Positions 46,763 through 55,481 are shown, counted from the first letter of the stretch. The stretch is 64,000 nucleotides of DNA from Streptomyces sp. HUAS 15-9 (GCF_025642155.1 NZ_CP106798.1:2046001-2110000); one strand, 5' to 3'. The notes: generated by a model from the letters alone, not told the origin. Translations and numbers: made by a program.

Positions 46763-46772
46763 TAAGCGCTTG
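46763..46772. promoter_or_regulatory. LacI-type operator, now orphaned
   Basis: TAAGCGCTTG contains the palindrome AAGCGCTT (46764-46771), the core of LacI/GalR family operators. It lies about 180 bp ahead of the scrambled ABC-transporter remnants on the minus strand, so it was probably their operator. Nothing intact is left for it to control. The rest of 46591-46845 shows no gene. Confidence 0.5.
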
Positions 46773-46845
46773 CCACGCTCGCATGGCGAAGGGCTTCCAA
46801 GATGGTTCCGGCAGGGTGCCGGTGTGCGGGTTCGGCTTGTGGGGA

Positions 46846-48591
46846 TCACCCCGCGTACGGGTCCGGCACCCTCCCCGGCCGGGCCAGGAACTCGAAGTCG
46901 CAGCCGGTGTCGGCCTGGGTGATCTGCTCGTTGTAGAGCGCGCCGTAGCCACGCTCGTAACGGGCGGGCGGCGGCGTCCACTCCGCCCTCCTGCGCTCCA
47001 GCTCCTCGTCGCCGACGTCGAGCTGGAGGGTGCGTGTCTCGATGTCGAGGGTGATCGAGTCGCCGGTGCGGACGAGGGCCAGCGGTCCGCCGACGTACGA
47101 CTCCGGCGCCACGTGCAGCACGCACGCGCCGTAACTCGTGCCGCTCATCCGGGCGTCGGAGATCCGCACCATGTCCCGCACGCCCTGCTTGAGCAGGTGG
47201 TCCGGGAGGGGCAGCATGCCGTACTCGGGCATGCCCGGTCCGCCCCTGGGTCCGGCGCCCCGAAGCACGAGGACGCTGTCGGCGGTGATGCCGAGCTCCG
47301 GGTCGTTGATGGTGCGCTGCATCGTCCGGTAGTCGTCGAAGACGACGGCGGGACCGGTGTGCTTGAGCAGGTGCGGCTCGGCGGCGATGTGCTTGATGAC
47401 CGCGCCGTCCGGGCAGAGGTTGCCGCGCAGCACGGCCACCCCGCCCTCGCTCGCGACCGGGTTGTCGCGGGTCCTGATGACGTCGTCGTCGTGCACCCGG
47501 GCACCCGCGAGCTGCTCGCGCAGGGTGTCGTACGAGACCGTCGGCCGGTCGAGATGGAGCAGGTCCGGGATGCGGGAGAGGAATCCGGCCAGGCCGCCCG
47601 CGAAGTGGAAGTCCTCCATCAGATACCGCTGTCCGCCGGGGCGGACGTCGGCGAGGACCGGGACCGTGCGGGCGATGCGGTCGAAGTCGTCGAGGGTGAG
47701 CCGTACCCCTGCCCGGCCCGCCATGGCGATCAGATGGATCACGGCGTTGGTGGAGCCACCGAGCCCGAGGACGGTGGCGACCGCGTCCTCGAAGGCCTCG
47801 CGGGTGAGGATGTGGGACAACTTCCGGTCCTGGTGGACCAGTTCGACGATGCGCAGGCCCGACGCGGCGGCCATCCGGTCGTGCCCGGAGTCCACGGCCG
47901 GGATGCTGGACGCGCCCGGGACGGTCACACCCAGCGCCTCGGCGGCGGCGGTGAGCGTGGAGGCCGTACCCATCGTCATGCAGTGGCCGGGTGAGCGGGC
48001 CAGGCCGCTCTCCAGCTCGGCCATCTCACAATCGCCGATGAGGCCGGCGCGCTTGTCGTCCCAGTACTTCCACATGTCGGTGCCGGAGCCGAGGACCTCG
48101 CCCCGCCAGCGGCCCGGCAGCATCGGCCCGGCGGGCATGAAGACCGTGGGCAGGTCGACGCTCGCGGCGCCCATGAGCAGGGCGGGCGTGGATTTGTCGC
48201 AGCCGCCCATCAGGACGGCGCCGTCGACCGGGTAGGAGCGCAGCAGTTCCTCGGTCTCCATCGAGAGGAGGTTGCGGTAGAGCATCGGAGTCGGCTTCTG
48301 GAAGGTCTCGCTGAGGGTGGAGACCGGGAATTCGAGCGGGAAGCCGCCCGCCTGCCACACCCCGCGCTTGACGGCCTGGGCCCGGTCCCTCAGGTGCATG
48401 TGGCAGGGGTTGATGTCCGACCAGGTGTTGAGGATCGCGATGACCGGCTTGCCCAGGTGCTCCTCGGGCAGATAGCCGAGCTGGCGGGTGCGGGCGCGGT
48501 GGCTGAAGGAGCGCAGCCCGTCGGTGCCGTACCACGCGTGGCTTCTGAGCTCAGCGCCCTTCTTGATGCCGTTGTTGATGCCGTTGCTCAT
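46846..48591 (-). CDS. IlvD/Edd family sugar-acid dehydratase
   Basis: A 581-residue iron-sulfur dehydratase. Cluster-ligand cysteines are in LMGGCDKSTPALLMGA near residue 128-135 and SPGHCMTMGTAST near 197; SNGINN at the N-terminus and GLGGSTNAVIHLIAMAGRAG near 280 match the family. It overlaps the upstream DapA-family gene by ATGA, so ATG 48591 is the start although the frame is open well beyond. Because it pairs with a DapA-like enzyme and GntR regulator, it is more likely an aldonate/aldarate dehydratase (arabonate, xylonate or galactonate type) than the IlvD of branched-chain synthesis. Confidence 0.85.
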   Translation of the reverse strand: MSNGINNGIKKGAELRSHAWYGTDGLRSFSHRARTRQLGYLPEEHLGKPVIAILNTWSDINPCHMHLRDRAQAVKRGVWQAGGFPLEFPVSTLSETFQKPTPMLYRNLLSMETEELLRSYPVDGAVLMGGCDKSTPALLMGAASVDLPTVFMPAGPMLPGRWRGEVLGSGTDMWKYWDDKRAGLIGDCEMAELESGLARSPGHCMTMGTASTLTAAAEALGVTVPGASSIPAVDSGHDRMAAASGLRIVELVHQDRKLSHILTREAFEDAVATVLGLGGSTNAVIHLIAMAGRAGVRLTLDDFDRIARTVPVLADVRPGGQRYLMEDFHFAGGLAGFLSRIPDLLHLDRPTVSYDTLREQLAGARVHDDDVIRTRDNPVASEGGVAVLRGNLCPDGAVIKHIAAEPHLLKHTGPAVVFDDYRTMQRTINDPELGITADSVLVLRGAGPRGGPGMPEYGMLPLPDHLLKQGVRDMVRISDARMSGTSYGACVLHVAPESYVGGPLALVRTGDSITLDIETRTLQLDVGDEELERRRAEWTPPPARYERGYGALYNEQITQADTGCDFEFLARPGRVPDPYAG

Positions 48592-49499
48592 ATCGACCAT
48601 CCGGCGACGATGGCGGCGACCTCGGCGCGCTCTTCCGCGGGCAGCTGCCTGCTGGGCGGGCGGACCTCGCGGCGGCACAGGCCGAGGGAGGCGAGGGCCT
48701 CCTTGACGACGGTGACGTTGTCGGCGGAGCCGTTCGCGGCGCGCAGTTCCTCGAAGCGGCGGATCTGCTCCCAGACCTTCATGGCGGCGGGGTAGTCGCC
48801 GGATCGAAGAGCTTCGATCATGTTCAGCGAAACGGCCGGGGCGACGTTCACGAGCCCGGAGGTGAAGCCGGTGGCCCCCGCGGAGAAGTACGAGGGGGCA
48901 TACGGCTCGGCGAGACCGGCCACCCAGACGAAGCGGTCGAGTCCGGCGTCCCGGGAGAAGGCGGCGAAGCGGGCGGCGTCCGGAACCGCGTACTTGACGC
49001 CGATGACGTTCGGGCAGGAGTCGGCGAGTTCGGCGAGGCGGGCGCCGGGCAATTGGGCGTTGCGGATGTAGGGGACGACGCCCAGTTCGGGGACGGCCCC
49101 GGCGATCGCACGGTGGTAGTCGACCCAGCCGCTCTGCGCGACGTACGGGTGGACGGGCTGGTGGACCATCACCATCCCGGCACCTCGCTCGCGGGCGTGC
49201 CGGGCGGTCGCGACGGCGGTGGGCAGATCGTGGCCGACGCCGACGACGACGGCGGCGCGCTCGCCGGCCTCGTCGAGGGTCAGCTCGGTGACGAGCCGGC
49301 GCTCCTCGGGGGTGAGGGCGTAGAACTCGCCGGTGTTGCCGTTGGGGGTGAGCGTGGTGACACCGCCGTCGAGCAGCCTGCGCAGCACGGCCCGGTGGAC
49401 GTCCCGGTCGACGGTGCCGTCCTCGGCGAACGGGGTCACCGGGATCGCCACCACCTCGGCCAGGGCCGCCCGCTGGGTCTCGAACGTCACGCCGCTCAT
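48588..49499 (-). CDS. DapA family lyase/dehydratase (sugar-acid type)
   Basis: A 303-residue TIM-barrel Schiff-base enzyme. Family motifs: TPNGNTGEFYALTPEERR near residues 51-68, and the catalytic lysine in VIGVKYAVPDA near residue 165. It would act on the 2-keto-3-deoxy acid made by the dehydratase encoded next, either by aldol cleavage or by dehydration. It sits between the dehydratase (ATGA overlap) and the GntR regulator (4-bp overlap) in a three-gene operon with the regulator first. Confidence 0.85.
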   Translation of the reverse strand: MSGVTFETQRAALAEVVAIPVTPFAEDGTVDRDVHRAVLRRLLDGGVTTLTPNGNTGEFYALTPEERRLVTELTLDEAGERAAVVVGVGHDLPTAVATARHARERGAGMVMVHQPVHPYVAQSGWVDYHRAIAGAVPELGVVPYIRNAQLPGARLAELADSCPNVIGVKYAVPDAARFAAFSRDAGLDRFVWVAGLAEPYAPSYFSAGATGFTSGLVNVAPAVSLNMIEALRSGDYPAAMKVWEQIRRFEELRAANGSADNVTVVKEALASLGLCRREVRPPSRQLPAEERAEVAAIVAGWSI

Positions 49500-50164
49500 T
49501 CCTGACCTTCCTCTGCCGGTGACTCGTCGGTGGCCTGCGGGAACGCCCGCCGGACGAACGACGCGATGTGGGCGTGCAGGGCGTCGGCCGCGCCGGCCGC
49601 GTCGCCCTCAAGGGCGAGCCGCAGGATCTCGCGGTGCTCACCGGCCTCCCGTTCCCAGGAGGGGTCGGCGGCCCAGGCGACGGCGGAGACGAGGGCGGCC
49701 TGGTCGCGGACCTCGTCGAGCATCCGGCCGAGCAGCGGGTTGCCGCACGGCAGGTAGAGGGCGCGGTGGAACTCCCGGTTGGCGAGGGAGCGTTCGGCGG
49801 TGTCCTTCGCCTCGTCGGCCCGGGTCAGCGCGTCCCGGGCGGCGTCGAGGGAGGCGCCGAGCCGCACGGCCCGCTTCAGTGCCTCCGGTTCGAGCAGCAG
49901 CCGCACGTCGTAGACCTCGCGTGCCATGTCCGCGTCCACCATGCGCACCGTGACGCCCTTGTACTGGCTCATCACGACCAGTCCGGTCCCGGCCAGGGTC
50001 TTGAGCGCCTCGCGCACCGGGGTCTTGGACACCCCGAGCTGTGCGGCGAGCTCGGTTTCGACCAGGGCCTGACCTGGCGTCAACTGTCCGGTGAGGATGC
50101 GGTGTTTGATCGCGTCCAGCACGAACTGCGTGCGGGACGGGATCGGCATGGGCACAGAGGTCAT
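49496..50164 (-). CDS. GntR/FadR family transcriptional regulator
   Basis: A 222-residue regulator with an N-terminal winged HTH (GQALVETELAAQLGVSKTPV then REALKTLAGTGLV, about residues 31-65) and an FCD ligand-binding domain with metal-site residues (DVRLLLEPEA, ANREFHRALYL near 130, HREILRLALEGD near 178). It is the first gene of an operon with sugar-acid enzymes. It probably represses them and itself, and is relieved by the sugar acid. Palindrome CGTACGAAGTACG lies 55 bp upstream. Confidence 0.9.
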   Translation of the reverse strand: MTSVPMPIPSRTQFVLDAIKHRILTGQLTPGQALVETELAAQLGVSKTPVREALKTLAGTGLVVMSQYKGVTVRMVDADMAREVYDVRLLLEPEALKRAVRLGASLDAARDALTRADEAKDTAERSLANREFHRALYLPCGNPLLGRMLDEVRDQAALVSAVAWAADPSWEREAGEHREILRLALEGDAAGAADALHAHIASFVRRAFPQATDESPAEEGQE

Positions 50165-50218
50165 GCGCGCCTCTCGGATCTCGCGTATGTGATCTCACGT
50201 ATCGCGTCTCATATATGA

Positions 50219-50231
50219 CGTACGAAGTACG
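50219..50231. promoter_or_regulatory. Candidate GntR operator
   Basis: CGTAC-GAA-GTACG is a perfect 13-bp inverted repeat upstream of the regulator. The same leader (50180-50220) also has GCGTATGTGATC and ACGTATCGCGTC, related degenerate elements. Autoregulation is a reasonable inference. Confidence 0.45.
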
Positions 50232-50318
50232 ACGCGTTGAAGGTAGGAGCGCCTCTGTGTCTCGTCAATGCTTCTGACAAAGGAAGTTGACGTGCCGTCG
50301 GGGAGCCGTCGGGGAGCT

Positions 50319-51071
50319 TCAGACGATCCTGCTGTCGCCCTCACGGGCGGTGTCCGTGGGCCGGCCGAAGGACACCGCGGCGCGGGCGGTCGCCGACTCA
50401 CGGCCCAGCGTCGGCCCGACGTGGGTGATCAGCAGCTCGCGCACATGGGCGTCGCGGGCGATGCGGCCGGCGTCCTCCGGCGTCAGATGAACCCGTTCGC
50501 CCTCGCGATGCGCGTCGATGTCAGCCTCGCAGAGGAACAGGTCGGCGCGGGTGGCGAGTTCGACGAGAGCGGCACAGGGTCCGCTGTCCCCCGAGTAGGC
50601 CAGCACACTCCCCTGGCACTCGGCGCGCAGTCCGTAGGCCTCGGTGCCGTGGGCGACGGCGCGGGCGGTGAGGCGCAGATTCCAGTGCTGGGCGACATGG
50701 CCGTCGTACAGGGGCCGGAAGTCGAAGACACCGTTCAGGAAGTCCAGATCGGGCTTCCCGAAGAAGCCCGCCAGCCGCCGGGCGCAGTCCCGTGGCGCGT
50801 ACACCGGAACCGGCGCGGGCGGAGCCATGCCGCCGAACGCGAAGCCGTAGGCAGCGGCGAGCAGATCCGCGCTGTGGTCGGCGTGCAGATGCGAGATCCA
50901 GATCGCCGTGAGCCGCGCGGGATCCGTGTGCCGCTGCAACTCGGCGAAGGTCCCGGACCCCGCGTCCACCCACACCTCGGCGCCACCGCCCCGCAGCAGA
51001 TATCCGGAACACGGGCACCCCGGCCGCGGGTACGGGGAGGCGGTGCCGAGGACGGTGAGGGCGAGGGGCAT
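50319..51071 (-). CDS. MBL-fold metallo-hydrolase
   Basis: A 250-residue zinc-dependent hydrolase with the metallo-beta-lactamase fold. The metal motif HLHADHSADL is near residues 61-70; further ligands are in AHGTEAYGL, YSGDSGPC near 160 and the final His in LLITHVGP near 215. It belongs to the RNase Z / cyclic phosphodiesterase-like branch, so a phosphodiester substrate is likely. It lies 155 bp upstream of the GntR gene in genome order but has its own leader, and no partner gene is evident. Confidence 0.85.
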   Translation of the reverse strand: MPLALTVLGTASPYPRPGCPCSGYLLRGGGAEVWVDAGSGTFAELQRHTDPARLTAIWISHLHADHSADLLAAAYGFAFGGMAPPAPVPVYAPRDCARRLAGFFGKPDLDFLNGVFDFRPLYDGHVAQHWNLRLTARAVAHGTEAYGLRAECQGSVLAYSGDSGPCAALVELATRADLFLCEADIDAHREGERVHLTPEDAGRIARDAHVRELLITHVGPTLGRESATARAAVSFGRPTDTAREGDSRIV

Positions 51072-51093
51072 ATCCGGAGCGTAATGTCGCGGC

Positions 51094-51555
51094 CTACTTG
51101 ATCAGACGTAATCCGGGCTGTCGCAGCCAGGCGTCGAGGAATTCGGCGTCCCCGACGTGACGCAGCCCGCATCCGCCGTCACCGGTGCCGTACGCCACCT
51201 GAGCGAGCAGCCCCGGCAGCTCGGGCACGTCCAGCACCCCCTCGAAGTCGATCAAGGCGTCGAGGCGTCGCGCGAGGGCGAGCGCGAGGTGGCCCAGCAT
51301 CCGGTGGTTCGCCGGACCGGAGGAGCCTGCGGCCAGGACCACCCCCTGCACGGGCGGGCTCGGGAAGGCCGAACAGTCCTCGTCCGCCGCGGGGACGTGC
51401 TCGTCCTCCGCCAGGAGGAACGCGCCGGTCCCCGCGGCATCGGCGCCCGGTCCGAGCGCCGACGGGTCCTCGACCCAGAAGTCGACCTCACCGTCGTCCC
51501 GGACCACCACCGGTACGCAGAAGCTCTCCAGCCACGGAAGCAGACCGGCCACCAC
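51094..51555 (-). CDS. Hypothetical protein (DUF6368-like)
   Basis: A 153-residue acidic protein with no signal or membrane segment. LLPWLESFCVPV near the start and GVLDVPELPGLLAQVAYGTG near residue 104 remind me of the DUF6368 family, but this is from memory. The frame stays open about 18 codons upstream to a stop near 51608 (VRSRGEADREVV), so the N-terminus could lie further back or be missing. Function unknown. It sits 22 bp upstream of the MBL-fold gene start and may share its transcript. Confidence 0.55.
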   Translation of the reverse strand: MVAGLLPWLESFCVPVVVRDDGEVDFWVEDPSALGPGADAAGTGAFLLAEDEHVPAADEDCSAFPSPPVQGVVLAAGSSGPANHRMLGHLALALARRLDALIDFEGVLDVPELPGLLAQVAYGTGDGGCGLRHVGDAEFLDAWLRQPGLRLIK

Positions 51556-51606
51556 CTCCCGGTCCGCCTCGCCCCGGCTCCGTACCCGTTTCTCTTTCGT
51601 GCCGTC

Positions 51607-52194
51607 CTACGGCCGCCACCCCGGATCCCGCCCGCTCAGTCCCACCGCGCGGTCCAGCAAGGGGGCGTCGGCCGGGACGGGGACCACCGGGCCGAAGGCG
51701 CCGTTGCCGCGGTCGGGGTCGTCCGCCGCGGCGAGCAGGAAGCCGTACGACGCCTGCAGGGCGGCGGGGTCGGGGGTGTACTGCCGGCCGGTCGCGCGGG
51801 CCAGGTCCCAGCCGTGGATCACCAGCTCGTCGGCGACGACCGCACCCGCGACCGCGCCGGGCAGGTCCACACCGCCCGCGCGGGTCATTCCGGTCCACGC
51901 GGCGGGATCGCGCCAGGCCTCGGTGAGCTCGTCCAGGATCTTGGGCAGCTCCTCGCGCCAGCCGGGGCCGATGTCCGGCTCGGCGGCGTCCGGGCTGGTG
52001 TCGGTGGTGGCACCCAGATCCTTGCGGGCGGCGTCGCGAAAGGCGACGGACAGCCCCAGCAGGTGCCCCAGCATGTGGCGCACCGCGTAGTCCGGACACG
52101 GTGTCGCGGCCGAGAGCTGCTCGTCGGTGACACCCTCGGCGAGCCGCAGCAGCTCACGCGTCTGCGGGCCGAGGTCGAGGATCGTGTCGGTCAT
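51607..52194 (-). CDS. DinB-like TIGR03086 family metal-binding protein
   Basis: A 195-residue helical-bundle protein of the mycothiol-dependent maleylpyruvate isomerase-like superfamily. Typical pieces: ATPCPDYAVRHMLGHLLGLS near residues 30-49 with the two metal-type histidines, and ELVIHGWDLARATGR near 123-137 with the third. Many such proteins use mycothiol, but the reaction here is unknown. It stands alone with short gaps on both sides. Confidence 0.8.
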   Translation of the reverse strand: MTDTILDLGPQTRELLRLAEGVTDEQLSAATPCPDYAVRHMLGHLLGLSVAFRDAARKDLGATTDTSPDAAEPDIGPGWREELPKILDELTEAWRDPAAWTGMTRAGGVDLPGAVAGAVVADELVIHGWDLARATGRQYTPDPAALQASYGFLLAAADDPDRGNGAFGPVVPVPADAPLLDRAVGLSGRDPGWRP

Positions 52195-52325
52195 CGGGTT
52201 GCTCCTTGGGAAATCGCGCTGGACGTCTCCGTACGGAAGGTGGACTGTCCGGGTTTCCGGAACTCATCGGTGGCCGCCCTCCTGGAGCGTGACCCACCTC
52301 CACCGGCTCCGGCCGGGGTACTCGC

Positions 52326-53492
52326 TCAGCGCCGGTCGAGCAGCGCGTCCCGCACCGCCGCCAGGTCCCCGTCCGATGCCAACCCGGCGTGATACAGCCG
52401 CAGTTCCGTCGCCCCCAGCTCCCGTGCCCGGGCCGCGTCCGCCGCGAGTGTGCCGGGGCTGCCGCCCATCCCGGAGACCACGGTGAAGTTGGCGGCGAGG
52501 ACGGCGTCCGCGCGCCCCTGCTCCGCGAACGGTGTCAGCAGGCCGGGGCCGCCCGCGCAGGGGACGACCGCGCCGTCCGCGACGGACAGGATGTGGGCCG
52601 GGTCCACGCCCACGTTGGCACCGCAGTGGTAAGCCACCGGGTCCGCGTGGAGCAGTACCTGGAATCCGTCGGGCGCGGCCGCGCGGACCGCGGCGACGGC
52701 CTCCTCCTGGAGCGTGCGGGCGGTTTCCTCGCGCCACGCGCGCGTGGCGGCGGCCTGCCGCACGCCGAGGAGCTTCTCCACGCCCACCCAGCCCCCGTCG
52801 CCGGGCGCGCCCTGCCACAGCGGCTGGAGAGCGGTCCGTACGACGGTGGCCAGTTCGTCGGGGTCCAGGCCCTGTCCGCCGTACCCGTCCCGGCAGGCGG
52901 GGCAGAAGCAGAGCGACATCAGGTACTGGCCGGCCTCCCCGAGGCCGACCCCACCGGTCTTGTCGTGGGCGTGCAGATGCGCGAGGCCGTACCAGCCGAG
53001 GGACTCCAGCTCGGTGCCCCCGGCTCCGGGCCGTACGGCGGCCTCCGCGGCCAGATCGACGAGGTACGCGCGCGTGGCGGGCTGCGCGACGCACGGCGCC
53101 CAGGGGTAGCGGTCGCCGTAGGCGTTGACGACGGAGGTGTCCGGGTGTTCGGCGCCCAGGCGGGAGTTGTGCGCGAGGACGACCCAGGTGTGGACCTCCA
53201 GGCCGGCCGCCGCGAGCGCCGCGGCCGCCGTGCCGTAGGCGTCCCCGGGCGCCCAGTCCCCGGCCGGGTACGGACGTATAGTGCGGCCCGTCCAGCGGTC
53301 GCCGGGCGGATACAGCACGGCCGCGTGCTCGGCGGTGACGACACGGTGGCGGGGGTGGCGAGGGGTCAGCGCGCGCGTGGAGTGGTAGGCGGCCGCGAGG
53401 GTCGCCTGGGCCACCCCGAGCGCGGCGATGCGGTCGGCTGCCTCCGGGTCCCCGACGACGTCCCAGGGGTAGACGAACGCCGACGCCTTCAC
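52326..53492 (-). CDS. Uncharacterised TIM-barrel-like protein linked to kdgD
   Basis: A 388-residue cytoplasmic protein that I cannot assign. It has LCFCPACRDGYG near residue 190, a Cys pair often seen in uncharacterised glycoside hydrolase-like TIM-barrel proteins, and WYGLAHLHAHDKTGG near 162. GTG 53492 is taken as start because it overlaps the KdgD-type stop (GTGA) and has GGAGGAGG just before; the frame is open far upstream. The coupling with the uronate enzymes suggests hydrolysis or isomerisation of a uronic-acid-containing sugar, but this is only context. Confidence 0.7.
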   Translation of the reverse strand: MKASAFVYPWDVVGDPEAADRIAALGVAQATLAAAYHSTRALTPRHPRHRVVTAEHAAVLYPPGDRWTGRTIRPYPAGDWAPGDAYGTAAAALAAAGLEVHTWVVLAHNSRLGAEHPDTSVVNAYGDRYPWAPCVAQPATRAYLVDLAAEAAVRPGAGGTELESLGWYGLAHLHAHDKTGGVGLGEAGQYLMSLCFCPACRDGYGGQGLDPDELATVVRTALQPLWQGAPGDGGWVGVEKLLGVRQAAATRAWREETARTLQEEAVAAVRAAAPDGFQVLLHADPVAYHCGANVGVDPAHILSVADGAVVPCAGGPGLLTPFAEQGRADAVLAANFTVVSGMGGSPGTLAADAARARELGATELRLYHAGLASDGDLAAVRDALLDRR

Positions 53493-54430
53493 GCGTCCTC
53501 CTCCAGCAGCGCGTGGCCACGTTCGATGATCTGGGCGAGCTGCTTGACATGGTCCTCGGTCGGCTCCTGCAGCGGGGGCCGCACCTCCCCCACGTCCAGT
53601 CCGCGCAGCCGTACGCCCGCCTTGACGAGGGCGACGGCGTAGCCGCGGCCCTGGGCGCGCAGTTCGACGAACGGCCGGTAGAAGCCATCCAGAAGGCGGT
53701 GCGCGGTGGTCTCGTCGCCGGTCTCCAGCGCGCGGTGGAAGGCGAGGGCGATCTCGGGCGCGAAGCAGAACACGGCGGAGGAGTAGAGGGTGATGCCGAG
53801 GGCGCGGTAGGCGAGCTGGGTCTGTTCGGCGGTCGGGAGCCCGTTGAAGTACAGGAAGTCGCCGGGGGCCTCGGCGCGTACGGCGCTGACGATGCGCTGC
53901 ATCAGGTCGAGGTCGCCGAGGCCGTCCTTGAAGCCGATGATGCCCTCGGTGCGCGCCAGCTCGACGACGGTCGGCGGGGTGAAGACGGCGTTGTCCCGCT
54001 GGTAGACGATCACGGGCAGGGCGGTCGCCGCGGCCACCTCGCGGTAGTGCCGCAGCAGGCCCTCCTGGCCGGCGACGACGAGGTACGGCGGCATGGCCAG
54101 CAGCCCGTCGGCACCGGCGGCCTCGGCGAGCCGTGCGTAGCGGACGGCGAGGGAGGTGCCGTACCCGGCGCCCGCGGCGACCGGTACCCGCCCCCCGGCC
54201 GCCTCGACGGCTGCCCGGACGCAGGCCTCGAACTCCTCGGGCAGCAGCGCGTGGAACTCCCCGGTGCCACAGCAGGCGAACACGGCGGCGGCGCCCGCCT
54301 CGACGCCCCGGCGCACATGCGTGCGGTAGACGTCGAGGTCGACCGAGCCGTCGGGGCCGTAGGCCGTGACGGGGAAGAACAGCGGTCCGCTCGGGACACG
54401 GAGTCGGGCGGCGAGAGGGGCTGGCGTCAC
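53489..54430 (-). CDS. kdgD: 5-Dehydro-4-deoxyglucarate dehydratase KdgD
   Basis: A 313-residue DapA-superfamily enzyme that dehydrates and decarboxylates 5-dehydro-4-deoxy-D-glucarate to 2-oxoglutarate semialdehyde. PSGPLFFPVTAYGPDG at the start, CCGTGEFHALLPEEFEA near 52-68, and the Schiff-base lysine in GIIGFKDGLGDLDLMQRI near residue 180 match KdgD better than DapA. An ATG 7 codons upstream (54451) is possible; GTG 54430 has GGGAG nearby. It diverges from uronate dehydrogenase, the enzyme two steps earlier in the same pathway. Confidence 0.88.
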   Translation of the reverse strand: MTPAPLAARLRVPSGPLFFPVTAYGPDGSVDLDVYRTHVRRGVEAGAAAVFACCGTGEFHALLPEEFEACVRAAVEAAGGRVPVAAGAGYGTSLAVRYARLAEAAGADGLLAMPPYLVVAGQEGLLRHYREVAAATALPVIVYQRDNAVFTPPTVVELARTEGIIGFKDGLGDLDLMQRIVSAVRAEAPGDFLYFNGLPTAEQTQLAYRALGITLYSSAVFCFAPEIALAFHRALETGDETTAHRLLDGFYRPFVELRAQGRGYAVALVKAGVRLRGLDVGEVRPPLQEPTEDHVKQLAQIIERGHALLEEDA

Positions 54431-54452
54431 GGGCGCTCCCTGTCGGTGCATG

Positions 54453-54478
54453 TTTCTGATCGGTGTCTATATTTCTGA
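54453..54478. promoter_or_regulatory. TTTCTGA direct repeats upstream of kdgD
   Basis: TTTCTGA at 54453-54459 and at 54472-54478 is repeated with a 19-bp period, just ahead of kdgD in the divergent region with uronate dehydrogenase. This could be the operator of a regulator of the pair. Which regulator is not known. Confidence 0.4.
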
Positions 54479-54565
54479 ACACGACCACGCTACGGGCCCT
54501 CCTCGGGACCGGTCAAGCGGACAAACGAGCAACAGAGCGGCAGATTTCCGCACGCCACGCCACAC

Positions 54566-54595
54566 TTGACTAGCCAGGTCGGCGCTCCCTAGCGT
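54566..54595 (+). promoter_or_regulatory. Promoter of uronate dehydrogenase gene
   Basis: TTGACT (54566-54571) and TAGCGT (54590-54595) separated by 18 bp form a good vegetative-type promoter for the plus strand, 57 bp before the start codon at 54652. Confidence 0.6.
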
Positions 54596-54651
54596 GTCCA
54601 CGAATGTGAATGCCATGCAGGAATGCGATCGACGAGCCAAGGAGACCGTGG

Positions 54652-55461
54652 ATGCCCGCTCCCCGCACCGTCCTGCTCACCGGCGCCGCCGGCGGCCTCG
54701 GCACCCTGATGCGGACCCTCCTGCCGGAGTACGGCTACGAACTGCGCCTGTTCGACGCGCGCCCGATCGAGGGCGAGCCGGACGCGATCACCGCGGACCT
54801 CTCCGACACCGCGGCACTGCGCGAGGCGGTCCGAGGCGTCGACGCGGTCCTCCACCTCGCGGGCATCTCGCTGGAAGCGCCCTTCGAGAAGATCCTCAAG
54901 TCGAACATCGAGGGCACGTACAACCTGTACGAGGCGGCCCGCCAGGAGGGTGTGCCGCGCATCGTCTTCGCCTCCTCCAACCACGCCGTCGGCTTCACCC
55001 CGGCCCCCCGGGGCACGGACCCGCTGATCCCGGTGGACACCCCGCGCCGCCCCGACACCTTCTACGGCCTGTCCAAGGCCTTCGGCGAGGACCTCGCCCA
55101 GTTCTACTGGGACAAGTACGGCCTGGAGACCGTCTCCGTGCGCATCGGCTCCTGCTTCCCGGAGCCGACCAGCGTGCGCATGCTCTCGGTCTGGATGAGC
55201 CCCGCCGACGGCGCCCGCCTCTTCCACGCGGCCCTCACCGCCGAGGACGTCGGCCACACCGTCGTCTACGGCTCCTCCGCCAACACACGCCTGTGGTGGG
55301 ACCTGACGACCGCGCGGGCGCTCGGTTACACACCGCGGGACGACTCCGAGCCGTACGCCGAGAAGCTGATCGCCGAGCACGGCGAACTGGACCCGGAGAA
55401 CCCCGCCCACAGCCATCTGGGCGGCCACTTCGTGAACGACCCGCCGATCTGGCCGTACTGA
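54652..55461 (+). CDS. udh: Uronate dehydrogenase (NAD-dependent epimerase family)
   Basis: A 269-residue short-chain dehydrogenase. The NAD motif VLLTGAAGGLGTLMR is at residues 6-20, the catalytic Ser region is VFASSNHAVGFTP, and Tyr-x3-Lys is in FYGLSKAFGED near 137-147. NHAVGFTP and IRIGSCFPEPTSVRML are typical of uronate dehydrogenases, which oxidise galacturonate or glucuronate to the aldaric lactone. The frame is open from 54610, but AAGGAG at 54639 is 7 nt before ATG 54652. It diverges from kdgD. Confidence 0.87.
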   Translation: MPAPRTVLLTGAAGGLGTLMRTLLPEYGYELRLFDARPIEGEPDAITADLSDTAALREAVRGVDAVLHLAGISLEAPFEKILKSNIEGTYNLYEAARQEGVPRIVFASSNHAVGFTPAPRGTDPLIPVDTPRRPDTFYGLSKAFGEDLAQFYWDKYGLETVSVRIGSCFPEPTSVRMLSVWMSPADGARLFHAALTAEDVGHTVVYGSSANTRLWWDLTTARALGYTPRDDSEPYAEKLIAEHGELDPENPAHSHLGGHFVNDPPIWPY

Positions 55462-55481
55462 AAGACGGGCAGGAGCCCTCG

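Noticed and set aside
48600..49641. A single large protein joining the IlvD-like enzyme with upstream sequence
   Set aside because: The upstream part is the shadow of the DapA-family gene, which is itself clear in another frame.
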